A stretch of DNA of 64,000 bases from Trematomus loennbergii (lineage: Eukaryota; Chordata; Actinopteri; Perciformes; Nototheniidae), in the NCBI GenBank assembly GCA_012861695.1, contig JAAOOA010000269.1, positions 69,501 through 133,500 of the forward strand, written 5' to 3'. The first letter of the stretch is position 1; each line of letters opens with the position of its first letter. Positions 12,232-23,087 of this stretch are shown piece by piece. The notes under the pieces are model-generated. The model had not been told where the DNA came from, ran no database searches, and saw only the letters and a list, made by a program, of their open reading frames with translations. Position numbers and translations under genes: made by a program.

Positions 12232-12512
12232 TTGTGTTGGCAGATGTTACAGTTGGTTTGCTTAACTTCCATTCCGAAGTTTTGTAGAAACCTGTAGAGA
12301 GTAAGACTCCCCTGGCTTCAGGTTGCTGAATGTCATCTTGTTTGTGTCAGTTGTCTCTTTCATAATGTCTCCCTCACTGCAACAAGTCACAATGTAACTC
12401 TCCACTTCACCAGCAGGGGGGTCCCAATGCAGAGACAGTGACTCGCTGCTGACCTGGTCGACTGTAATCTGCACAGGAGGGCTGGGCTCTATGGGAACAT
12501 ATAAAGGTTTCA
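12232..12512 (-). pseudogene. FN3 domain exon of copy A
   Basis: Bounded by acceptor TTTCAG (exon starts 12,512) and donor GTAAG (exon ends 12,232). Translation shows a near-complete FN3 domain: PSPPVQITVDQVSSESLSLHW, then GEVESYIVTC, then TFSNLKPGESYSLQVSTKLRNGS. A one-base deletion in the AAGTTAAGC stretch near 12,262 creates a stop just before SKPTVTS. FN3 exons upstream of a GTPase exon suggest a modular N-terminal extension; the missing base could be real decay or a sequencing error. Confidence 0.82.
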
Positions 12513-12530
12513 CTGAAACTGAACATTCAT

Positions 12531-13374
12531 GCTCTCACAAAAGCCGTTTTAGACATCGAAATTAGCCTAAATCCATGTTTTTTCCTGTTAAATGACATGC
12601 CAAACTTTAAACTGAACCCAAAACATTACAGAATACTAATCACAATAACATATTTTGCCAAGAAATGTATACTTTTATTCTGGAAGAATGAACGTCCCCC
12701 AACATTTAAACTTTTCATTGATCAGATAACACATTTTTTACCTCTGGAGAAAATGACATTGGAAAAATATAATCGTGGACATATCTTTCAAGCTCTGTGG
12801 TTGCCATTGTTTTCGTATTTGGAAAACATATCTGAGATATGACCAGTGATGGAATGGTGCATTCTGTGGCTATTTGTCCTGACGGCCGGAAATACGTGTT
12901 ATGGTGTTGTCATTGTCTACATTGTCACTGTATTGTATAATTATTTGTATTGTATAATTATTTGTTTGTCTTACTTGTCTGGTTTTTATTTTATTTTTTA
13001 TTTATTTATTTTTTGGTTCTATTTTTTCCTTTTCCTTTTTATGTTTATTTTCATGGCTCTGTTGTTTAAGTTATATTGATAAGCTTTTTTTTGGTTTTGC
13101 CTGTGCGGGTATGTGTGGGTGGAGGGAGGGAGGGAGGGGGAGTGTAGTGAGTGTACTGTGATATTACAATATAAATGAAATGGCATCGATTATTGTACAC
13201 TCTAATGAAATAAAAAGACTTGTAAAAAAAAAAAAAATACACATTACAACCAGTTACAATTGAATTTCTGACATCAAGAATTTGCATTGTAACTAGGTAA
13301 AATTCTATTTTTGATACCAGAAATAAACTGAATCGGCTTGCCATATGAAAACCCATCTTAAAAAAAAAAAAAAA
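12531..13374 (+). mobile_element. 5'-truncated L1-like LINE insertion with a double poly(A) tail
   Basis: Perfect 16-bp target duplications GAAACTGAACATTCAT lie at 12,515-12,530 and 13,375-13,390. The insert starts with the C-terminal end of an L1-type ORF2 (ILLFWKNERPPTFKLF, then LEKMTLEKYNRGHIF, 12,597-12,842). It then has a T-rich 3' UTR and an A-tract at about 13,219-13,233. A further 125 bp or so of unrelated sequence is followed by a second A-tract directly at the target duplication. The same ORF2 end occurs at 63,600-64,000. Confidence 0.92.
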
Positions 13375-13600
13375 GAAACTGAACATTCATATTCTGTCAA
13401 AGTTTGTCAGCATTTAAAGTGCTGCTTAACTGCAGTAAAATAGTTTGGTAACAGAGAAAGCTACATAAAATAACAACATGGACTTAATTAGTCTAAAACT
13501 AATATTCATTACATACATCAACAGTGTCCCTCAGTGTAAGGAGTATACATTTTGAGGGAATTATCCACGTTTGCTTTTTATGGATTTGTTTTAGATGTAC

Positions 13601-13705
13601 CTGTGCGACCATTCACAGTGCTGGGCGCAGCAGGAGGGATATCAGGTGGTGAAATGAAAGACTGCTGGTTAGTATTTACAATAGTTATTGGTGGAGGTGG
13701 AGGAT
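13601..13705 (-). pseudogene. Proline-rich exon of copy A
   Basis: A 105-nt exon with acceptor GACAG at 13,706-13,710 and donor GTAC before 13,601; 35 codons in frame. It begins DPPPPPITIVN and contains PPDIPPAAPSTVNGR. Its first third resembles the start of the FN3-like exon at about 33,650-33,905 in copy B, so the two are probably allied exons. Open on its own; placed in a pseudogene because the locus is broken. Confidence 0.65.
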
Positions 13706-13799
13706 CTGTCATAAGATTAGAAAAGTACATCTCAGTATCTTTACATTACAGCAAATAGGAAGTCATTACATTGGATCAGACATTGACAGTCATACTTAC

Positions 13800-13880
13800 A
13801 GTTGGACTGTGGTGCTGCTGGAGTGTTCTCTAATTTCCTATTGCTCAGGCAACAACCGCACAGCACAGAACAGCACTGTG
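13800..13880 (-). pseudogene. Degenerate second coding exon of copy A
   Basis: Donor GTAAG is conserved at 13,795-13,799. The upstream sequence matches the tail of B exon 2 (CCAGCAGCACC, then AGTCC). The 5' part is diverged and no clear acceptor is present, so the left boundary is approximate. Confidence 0.45.
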
Positions 13881-14032
13881 CTAGGACACCTGGATTTCCC
13901 TGTGGGGATTAACAAAAGTTTCTCTTTTCTTGAACAAAGGAAACTGATCCATAATATGAGAAAGATATGTTTAGATTTGAAATGTATCTACTGATACCAT
14001 ATTCACACAGTAGCTGTTATCTAACCGTTTAC

Positions 14033-14074
14033 CTCTTCATCAGGGCTCTCCATTGTAGATACTCTTTCAGCCAT
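14033..14074 (-). pseudogene. First coding exon of copy A (start codon)
   Basis: 42 nt encoding 14 residues that begin MAERVSTMESPDEE, followed by donor GTAAAC. The paired exon in copy B (34,455-34,496) is the same length and encodes MAESVSAMDNPDEE with the same donor context. The small acidic N-terminus and conserved splice phase support a genuine start. Confidence 0.72.
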
Positions 14075-14206
14075 GGCTCTCCCTCCACATTATTCATACA
14101 GCTTCTCACTGAAAGTTATCAAATTAAACTCAGTAACACCATCCACTCCAACACTTACTGTATGTTGCATCAAAATACAATCACTGACAAAAGAATGTGT
14201 CACTAC

Positions 14207-14330
14207 CTTTTCAGATCAACCATGGTATCTCTTCTTTTATCCTGGAGTTTTTACCTATTGTATATGCAATCGTTTTTTATAGGTTAAGTTTTAGTCCTGA
14301 GAAGAAAGCTCTGCACTTCTCTGGCAACTC
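14207..14330 (-). other. Probable 5' UTR exon and start region, copy A
   Basis: A donor (AAAAG then GTAGTG) ends at 14,207. The sequence upstream (CAGAGAAGTGCAGAGC, near 14,310) parallels the same element in copy B. Exon extent is inferred from the A/B comparison; the transcription start is not visible. Confidence 0.4.
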
Positions 14331-14444
14331 AAGTGCGTAGTGACTCTCTCTTTTATTTCCCCGTAAAGGATTATCTAGTTCACACTATAATCAAAAGTGA
14401 TAATGTTTTACAGCTTTAATGGTTTATCCTCCAATGCTGCAGAC

Positions 14445-14515
14445 TGATCCTTTTATGCTGCTAGGTAAAGCTACTTTCAAATATGTTTTGGACAGTTGAT
14501 GGATCACGTGGTTTT
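14445..14515 (-). promoter_or_regulatory. Degraded promoter of copy A
   Basis: A TATA-like GCATAAAAGG (14,450-14,459, gene strand) and an E-box CACGTG at 14,505-14,510 are kept. The STAT/GAS palindrome that follows the E-box in copy B has become TTTTTGAAA here, and only one GAAA half of the ISRE-like site survives. This suggests loss of interferon responsiveness. Confidence 0.45.
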
Positions 14516-14520
14516 TGAAA

Positions 14521-15257
14521 ACAAAGATTACAGTCTTTAAAACCCTTTAGATGGCTTCATTCTTTTTTTCAGAATTAGAACAATCACACAATGTTTATTA
14601 CACTTTTTTAGATAAATTAAATACCAATTCAAGGTTACATTTCAATTTGACATTCCGTTCCAGCAATTCTGACTGATAAATGCAAATCTGGAAAGTTAAG
14701 GTCCTTATCGTCTTGTTTACATATCATGATGAAACTCTTTTAAACATAATTTTGCAAATCATATTCGACCCTATACTTGGGAACCAGCACTGAATGAGTA
14801 TCCAGATCGTCTGCATACAAAACACGGTTTATGATAACTCTGCTTTCTATCATTTTAATGTTCATCAGCCTCATAGTTGGTTAGATGAATCATGTGTGTA
14901 CACGTTGAAGAGGGCTAATGAAAGTACACTCAGTGCTGATATTGATGATATTGATTACTGATGTTTTTCTCTTCAATAGAGCTTTAGACAGCATATTGAT
15001 CATGTGGTTTCTTGGAAATGAAGATTCTGTCTACAGTTCCAAAAATCTGTGCTATAGCACAAATATATTTGCATAAGCTTGTTTTGACAAATTAATAGCT
15101 AATTAATAAAATAAGTAATTTGCCATTATATTAGTAGGAGCATATAATATACAGCAGTTACTGTATTTGATCCGTCATCACACATAATTAAGACCAGATT
15201 ATTGTTTTATTACAAACAAATAGCACTTACCATGATGGATAAAGATCTGGAAAGTTG
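14521..15257. repeat. Diverged promoter-upstream repeat unit
   Basis: Partial, diverged version of the unit duplicated at 15,258 and 19,061. It has the same order of landmarks: GGTCCTTATC, AACCAGCACTGA, TTCAATAGAGCTTTAGACAG, then CATGTGGTTTCTTGGAAATG. The last contains a GAS-type TTCTTGGAA at 15,009-15,017. No gene. Confidence 0.6.
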
Positions 15258-17921
15258 AGGTCCTTATCCCCTTTGCCTCTGCATATCATGACAAGACTCT
15301 TCTGAATGTTGTATTGCAAATCTTTTTGACCCCGTACTTGGAAACCAGCGCTGATAGAGCAGACAGATCGTTGCATAGAAAAGATGGTTTATCAGGGTTT
15401 CACCACTCTGTTTTTTATAATACTGTTATCAGGCTTCTAGTCTGATAAATCATTACAGTACCCGTTAAAGAATGCTGATGAAGGTACACTGAAGAGTATA
15501 ATGTTTTCCAGCCTCAGTGTTTTCTCCTTCAATAGACCCTGAGCCTTGAGCTTTAGACAGTTCATTCATCATGTGGTTTCTTGGAAATGAGGATTCAGTT
15601 TACAATAAATGATATCAAAAACTTCATGAAACCCACCTCAGATGGCTTCATGAGCAAAGGTGTGTTCTTTCCTTTTTATAGAATTAGGACACATCGTTTC
15701 CTTCAATCAGACAATGATGGTTACACATTCCCAGGTACAATTAATAGCCTACCAAAGTAAAACTATGAATACATTCAAGGTTACATTTTCACATTTATTC
15801 AATTTAAAAGGGAACCATTTGCTCTTTCTATCACAATGGGATCTAAGTAAGCAACATATTGCTAATAGAAAAGTGTGCTTTGGTCGACAGCTATATTTTT
15901 AGAAGCTTATTTGGTCAAGTCTACAATTTGACAAGACAATGCCATCTGTATTAACTTTTAAAAGTGACAATTGTGTGATCGGCCGTTTAAAAAAATGTGC
16001 ATGGCTTTTAAATCTTAGTAAAACAACAAATAATTAGTAATTAAGAGTCAGAGAACAAATGTCTTTCTTTCTTTGTTTTTCTCCAACCAGATTCATGTTT
16101 AGCTTTCTTCTTATTACATGGGAATGGTACCTCATTTTGTGTTGCCTCAGAATAACATATTGTCCAGTAATCGATATCAGTGGCTCGTCATGAACCATTG
16201 CCTACTGGCACGCCCACAAATGGCAGATACCTGTTGTGTAACTTGGCTTTTGGAATGATTTTATTTAGTTTTAAACGCTGTGCATCCTATTTAGTCATTC
16301 CTCCAAGAGCTTCTACTTTATCTTGACTGCATGTTCAACCTCAGTATTTGTTTTTAAGCACATTTGAATGCAGATAGAAAACTGCATTTCACCAACCATT
16401 AAAAAAGGAAAGTTGGAAATGATGTTAAAAGTACTAGTCACTTTTGATATTTGGCAGATATAAACAGATACATCCTTCTCTTGAATTATATTTTAAAGAT
16501 GAAAACGCAAAAAATGTTACTATCTAATTTTCTGCAGTGGGACAGCTGTGTCAGTTCAATTACCGACACAGTGTGACGACATAAGGCTTCTCCTTCCTGG
16601 GTACACTTGAAAGAATCTTCTGAAGGTAAGTGGGCTCATTACATGGGTGACCTATATATTTTAGATTCTTCAAAGTAGCCCCCGTTTGCCTTGATGACAG
16701 CTTTGCACACTCTTGTCTTCTCTCAGTCAGCTTCATGAGGTCGGCACCTGGAATGGTTTTCAATGAACACGTGTGCCTTTTGGAAACACTTGCCTTCTTA
16801 ATGTGTTTGAGACCATCAGTTGTGTTGTGCAGAGGTAGGGTTAGTGCACAGTGGAAAGCACTATTTCACTACTGTTGTAATCCATATTATAGCAAGAACC
16901 ACTCAACTCAGTAAAGAGAAACGACCGTCCATCATTACTTTAATAAATGAAGGCCAGTCGATCCGGAAAATGTCAAGAACTTTGAATGTATCCTCAAGTG
17001 CAGTCAAGAAACCATCGAACGCTAAGATGAAAGTGGCTCTCATGAGGACCCCCTAGAGTTAGGGTTACCTCTGCTGCAGAGGATAAACACATCAGAGTTA
17101 CCAGCCTCAGAAACCACAAATTAAAAGCACCTCAGATTAGAGCCCACATAAATGATCAGAGCTCAAGGAGCAGACAAATCTCAACATCCACTGTTCAGAG
17201 GAGACTGCGTGAATCTGGCCTTCATGGTCCAATGCTGCAAAGTCCACCTACTGAGGATGAACAACAAGAAGAAGAGAATTGTTTGGGCCAAGAAACACAA
17301 GGATTGGACATTAGACAGTGGAAATCTGTACTTTGGTCTGATGAGTCCAAATTTGAGATTTTTGGTTCCAACTGCGGTGTCTTTGTGAGACGCAGAGAAG
17401 GTGAGCGGATGGTTTCTGCATGTGTGGTTCCCACCGTGAAGCATGGAGGAGGAAGTGTGATGGTGGGGGGGGGGGCTTTGCTGGTGTCACTGTTGGTGAT
17501 TTATTCAGAATTCAAGGCACACTTAACCAGCATGGCTACCACAGCATTCTGCAGCGCCATGCCATCCCATCTGGTTTGGGATTACTGGGACCCTCATTTG
17601 TTTTTCAACACACAATGACCCCAAACACACCTCCAGGCTATGTGAGGGCTATTTGACTAAGAATGAAAGTGATGGAGTGCTGCGTCAGATGACCTGGCCT
17701 CCACAATCACCCAACCTCAACCCAATTGAGATGGTCTGGGATCAGTTGGGCCGCAGAGTGAAGGATAAGCAGCCAACAAGTGCTCAGCACCTCTGGGAAG
17801 TCCTTCAAGACGGTTGGAAAACCATTCCAGGTGACGACCTCATGAAGCTGACTGAGAGAAGCCAAGAGTGTGCAAAGCTGTCATCAAGGCAAAAGGGCTA
17901 TTCTGAAGAATCTAAAATATA
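15258..17921. repeat. Tandem duplication unit, copy 1 (2.66 kb)
   Basis: Nearly identical to 19,061-21,739, starting at AGGTCCTTATCCCC and ending at the right end of a Tc1 element. Contains a GAS-like TTCTTGGAA (15,578-15,586) next to CATGTGG, then about 1 kb with no gene, then the Tc1 remnant. An 80-codon open frame (15,660-15,902) is identical in the other copy but shows no recognisable domain. Confidence 0.92.
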
Positions 17922-17922
17922 A
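16651..17922 (+). mobile_element. Decayed Tc1-type transposon, copy 1
   Basis: Plus-strand transposase (DD34E type) pieces in three frames: helix-turn-helix remnant SIRKMSRTLNVSSSAVKK (about 16,950), WSDESKFEIFG with the first Asp (about 17,335), KHGGGSVMVG, a frame-broken second-Asp region (about 17,615), and WPPQSPNLNPIEMVWDQL with the Glu (about 17,700). Long inverted ends: 16,651-16,760 is the reverse complement of the 3' coding end near 17,815-17,922. Frameshifts include a G homopolymer at 17,465. Non-functional. Confidence 0.92.
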
Positions 17923-18566
17923 ATATATGAAAGAACAACGTTTGTAGCCTAAAACTGTAGTTTCATAAGCTTATTTTGAACAAATTCACATCAATAAATG
18001 TCAGCAAACCTTTACTCTTATCATTAAGATCCTAATATGGTGTTTGTTTCACCACTCTGTTTTTTATAGTACTGCTATCAAGCTCTTAGATGGTCTGATA
18101 AATCATTACAGTACACGTTAAAGAGGACTGATGAAGGCACACTGAAAGTAAACTCAAGAGTAATAATATTTGACAGCCTCAGTGTTTTTCCTTCAATAGA
18201 ACCTTAGCCTTGAGCTTTAAACAGTTAATTGATATTCTTTTGCCGTAAATGATATCAAAAAACGTCATAAAACCCACCTAAATATGGCTTCATGCACTAA
18301 ACTATGTTCCTTCCTTTTTCAGAATAAAGACTCACAGTTTGTTTCAATCACAAATGTGATAAGACTATTCAGCTAAAAATAGTACTAAATTCCAGTTTAC
18401 ATGAACACATTAACATTCCATTATGAAGGGCAACCACTTGTTCTTTGTCTCACTTGCTCAAGCACACATGTTATAATGTAATGGCATCTAAGTAAGCAAC
18501 ATATGATAGAAAAACGTGTTGTAGCCTAAAACTGCATTTTCATAAGCTTATTTTGAACAAGTCTAC
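17923..18566. repeat. Diverged intermediate repeat unit
   Basis: From about 18,040 the order of landmarks matches the 15.4-16.0 kb unit (CACCACTCTGTTTTTTATA, then GATAAATCATTACAGTAC) but with many substitutions, and the GAS-like site is lost near 18,230. It links the two high-identity units. No gene. Confidence 0.6.
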
Positions 18567-18973
18567 TGTTGAGGAAATATTTTCCTAGGCCCACAACTTT
18601 GACCTACTTTATCAGTTTGTACTGCCCTCACAGGCCTGTGACCTGTGACCTTGAGCTGCTGTGCTCTCTGAGTTCTGTCTCCTTGTTCCTGCCTGTTGGC
18701 GTCAGCTGATCGAGGTGTTTTAGTGATTTCTTTGTTATGTCTTGTCATGCAGAGTGTTCATTATTCTCTCAGAACCAGCTAAATACATGGGATTTGGTGA
18801 GATACCTTTAGAATTGGTTCGGGGCAGCGCTGTGTCACTTTGTGTCTGCAACAAATGTCTTTGTCCATCCTCCGGCCCTAACTCTAAATAAATCTTCAGT
18901 GTTTGCCATCAAGTTCGTGCTCTCCCGTGTTCTCGTTGCTTTTCAACTCCGTGCTCCAGAAGTTTCTATTACA
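18567..18973 (+). mobile_element. Solo LTR (407 bp)
   Basis: Starts TGTTGAGGAAAT and ends TTTCTATTACA, with perfect 5-bp target duplications TCTAC at 18,562-18,566 and 18,974-18,978. AATAAA near 18,888 gives plus orientation. It is present only in the intermediate repeat unit, so it inserted after that unit separated from the others. Confidence 0.87.
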
Positions 18974-19060
18974 TCTACAACAATACATTATCAGCAGACA
19001 TAGACTCTATCACAAAGAGCCTAAGATTGTTTTAGTTTTATTTCCAACACATTGCACTTT

Positions 19061-21739
19061 AGGTCCTTATCCCCTTTGCCTCTATATCATGACAAGACTC
19101 TTCTTAACGTTGTGTTGCAGTTTATTTTTGGCACCGTACTTGGAAACCAGCGCTGATAGAGCAGACAGATCGTTGCATAGAAAAGATGGTTTATCAGGGT
19201 TTTACCACTCTGTTTTTTATAATACTGTTATCAGGCTTCTAGTCTGATAAATCATTACAGTACCCGTTAAAGAATGCTGATGAAGGTACACTGAAGAGTA
19301 TTAATGTTTTCCAGCCTCAGTGTTTTCTCCTTCAATAGACCCTGAGCCTTGAGCTTTAGACAGTTCATTCATCATGTGGTTTCTTGGAAATGAGGATTCA
19401 GTTTACAATAAATGATATCAAAAACTTCATGAAACCCACCTCAGATGGCTTCATGAGCAAAGGTGTGTTCTTTCCTTTTTATAGAATTAGGACACATCGT
19501 TTCCTTCAATCAGACAATGATGGTTACACATTCCCAGGTACAATTAATAGCCTACCAAAGTAAAACTATGAATACATTCAAGGTTACATTTTCACATTTA
19601 TTCAATTTAAAAGGGAACCATTTGCTCTTTCTATCACAATGGGATCTAAGTAAGCAACATATTGCTAATAGAAAAGTGTGCTTTGGTCGACAGCTATATT
19701 TTTAGAAGCTTATTTGGTCAAGTCTACAATTTGACAAGACAATGCCATCTGTATTAACTTTTAAAAGAGAAAATTGTGTCATCGGCCGTTTAAAAAAATG
19801 TGCATGGCTTTTAAATCTTAGTAAAACAACAAATAATTAGTAATTAAGAGTCAGAGAACAAATGTCTTTCTTTCTTTGTTTTTCTCCAACCAGATTCATG
19901 TTTAGCTTTCTTCTTATTACATGGGAATGGTACCTCATTATTTTGTGTTGCCTCAGAATAACATATTGTCCAGTAATCGATATCAGTGGCTCGTCATGAA
20001 CCATTGCCTACTGGCACGCCCACAAATGGCAGATACCTGTTGTGTAACTTGGCTTTTGGAATGATTTTATTTAGTTTTAAACGCTGTGCATCCTATTTAG
20101 TCATTCCTCCAAGAGCTTCTACTTTATCTTGACTGCATGTTCAACCTCAGTATTTGTTTGTTTTTAAGCACATTTGAATGCAGATAGAAAACTGCATTTC
20201 ACCAACCATTAAAAAGGAAAGTTGGAAATGATGTTAAAAGTACTAGTCACTTTTGATATTTGGCAGATATAAACAGATACATCCTTCTCTTGAATTATAT
20301 TTTAAAGATGAAAACGCAAACAAATGTTACTATCTAATTTTCTGCAGTGGGACAGCTGTGTCAGTTAAATTACCGACAAAGTGTGACGACATAAGGCTTC
20401 TCCTTCCTGGGTACACTTGAAAGAATCTTCTGAAGGTAAGTGGGCTCATTACATGGGTGACCTATATATTTTAGATTCTTCAAAGTAGCCCCCGTTTGCC
20501 TTGATGACAGCTTTGCACACTCTTGGCTTCTCTCAGTCAGCTTCATGAGGTCGTCACCTGGAATGGTTTTCAATGAACACGTGTGCCTTTTTGGAAACAC
20601 TTGCCTTCTTAATGTGTTTGAGACCATCAGTTGTGTTGTGCAGAGGTAGGGTTAGTGCTCAGTGGAAAGCCCTATTTCACTACTGTTGTAATCCATATTA
20701 TGGCAAAGAACCACTCAACTCAGTAAGAGAAACGACCGTCCATCATTACTTTAATAAATGAAGGCCAGTCGATCCGGAAAATGTCAAGAACTTTGAATGT
20801 ATCCTCAAGTGCAGTCACAAAAACCATCGAACGCTAAGATGAAAGTGGCTCTCATGAGGACCCCCTAGAGTTAGGGTTACCTCTGCTGCAGAGGATAAAC
20901 ACATCAGAGTTACCAGCCTCAGAAACCACAAATTAAAAGCACCTCAGATTAGAGCCCACATAAATGATCAGAGCTCAAGGAGCAGACAAATCTCAACATC
21001 CACTGTTCAGAGGAGACTGCGTGAATCTGGCCTTCATGGTCCAACTGCTGCAAAGATCCACCTACTGAGGATGAACAACAAGAAGAAGAGAATTGTTTGG
21101 GCCAAGAAACACAAGGATTGGACATTAGACAGTGGAAATCTGTACTTTGGTCTGATGAGTCCAAATTTGAGATTTTTGGTTCCAACCGCGGTGTCTTTGT
21201 GAGACGCAGAGAAGGTGAGCGGATGGTTTCTGCATGTGTGGTTCCCACCGTGAAGCATGGAGGAGGAAGTGTGATGGTGGGGGGGGGGGGCTTTGCTGGT
21301 GTCACTGTTGGTGATTTATTCAGAATTCAAGGCACACTTAACCAGCATGGCTACCACAGCATTCTGCAGCGCCATGCCATCCCATCTGGTTTGGGATTAC
21401 TGGGACCCTCATTTGTTTTTCAACACACAATGACCCCAAACACACCTCCAGGCTATGTGAGGGCTATTTGACTAAGAATGAAAGTGATGGAGTGCTGCGT
21501 CAGATGACCTGGCCTCCACAATCACCCAACCTCAACCCAATTGAGATGATCTGGGATCAGTTGGGCCGCAGAGTGAAGGAAAAGCAGCCAACAAGTGCTC
21601 AGCACCTCTGGGAAGTCCTTCAAGACGGTTGGAAAACCATTCCAGGTGACGACCTCATGAAGCTGACTGAGAGAAGCCAAGAGTGTGCAAAGCTGTCATC
21701 AAGGCAAAAGGGGGCTATTTCTGAAGAATCTAAAATATA
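19061..21739. repeat. Tandem duplication unit, copy 2 (2.68 kb)
   Basis: Second copy of 15,258-17,921, about 98-99% identical by eye with a few small indels. GAS-like TTCTTGGAA at 19,381-19,389. It ends at the same Tc1 end, after which the flanks diverge completely, placing the duplication breakpoint at the transposon terminus. Confidence 0.92.
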
Positions 21740-21741
21740 AA
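20461..21741 (+). mobile_element. Decayed Tc1-type transposon, copy 2
   Basis: Copy of the element at 16,651-17,922, carried by the segmental duplication rather than by independent transposition, since homology extends 1.4 kb to its left. Transposase blocks WSDESKFEIFG (about 21,150) and WPPQSPNLNPIEMIWDQL (about 21,510) remain, split by frameshifts. Confidence 0.92.
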
Positions 21742-21752
21742 TCATATTCTGG

Positions 21753-21808
21753 ATTGTTCATCACTTGTTTACTACATATATGTAGTAAACAAAAAAGTGA
21801 TGAACAAT
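21753..21808. repeat. Near-perfect 56-bp palindrome
   Basis: Arms ATTGTTCATCACTT and GTTTACTACATA pair with TATGTAGTAAAC and AAGTGATGAACAAT; the only asymmetry is an extra AAAA in the right arm. The hairpin begins 14 bp after the end of the duplicated Tc1 element. Confidence 0.9.
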
Positions 21809-22149
21809 GATATATGGTACAGTGTGTAGGTGCGTGTTGTACAGTGCGTAGATGCGGCGGACAGACGGGTCTCAGTTGGTTTGCTATGCTTACTTTTAAT
21901 ACTTGTAAATACAACTTTTGGCCCGTAATTTCAATTCCCCATTTCAGCGACCAGAGAGAGGGGGGGATATATCCAGTCTCTGATTGTATTACGTTATTAT
22001 GAGAGTGCTCTCATACTTTAAATTGTATATATTTATATAAATATATTTGTGTGTATATGTCCGCATCTGTAGCCTGTTGTCTCATTATACCGCACTGTGA
22101 ATGAATTAAAAGTAAATATATATGTCGTCATGAACACATCTGTCCATCA
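21809..22149. other. Unassigned sequence
   Basis: Contains a near-repeat GGTACAGTGTGTAGGTGCG / TGTACAGTGCGTAGATGCG at 21,816-21,856 and AT-rich sequence. No gene or recognisable element. Confidence 0.35.
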
Positions 22150-22362
22150 GACAGAGTGCTGCTGTGCCTCCTGTCATCATTAATGGACGTCTCTTTAAAA
22201 TGACCGCTCAGAGGAGAGGAGTTCTCATTTCTCTAACCGCCTGCTGCTTCCCCTCCTCTCTCCTCGGTTCCCCTCCTCGACTCCTCCGCTCGCTTCTCCT
22301 GTGGGCGGGACTAAGACACGAGGATAGGAGTCGAGGAGGGGAAATGTAAGAATTGAGAAGCC
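22150..22362. mobile_element. Partial copy of the CCTCCTC-rich MITE
   Basis: From about 22,203 (CGCTCAGAGGAGAGGAGTTC) through the GTCGAGGAGGGG region it matches 56,620-56,770 closely. Its left half and inverted terminus are missing, and the right terminus is diverged (AATTGAGAAGCC). Confidence 0.65.
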
Positions 22363-22369
22363 TCTAGTG

Positions 22370-23081
<712 letters not shown>

Positions 23082-23087
23082 TTTATT
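23082..23087 (-). promoter_or_regulatory. Candidate polyadenylation signal, VLIG-like copy B
   Basis: AATAAA on the gene strand, conserved in position and context with 2892-2897 of copy A, about 1.3 kb beyond the stop codon. Confidence 0.45.

Noticed and set aside
15660..15902. 80-codon open frame repeated identically at 19,463-19,705
   Set aside because: Identity is explained by the segmental duplication. No domain is seen, and the diverged copy at 58.5 kb does not keep the frame.
17181..17444. Minus-strand open frames across the Tc1 elements (also 20,949-21,305)
   Set aside because: Antisense shadows of the plus-strand transposase.
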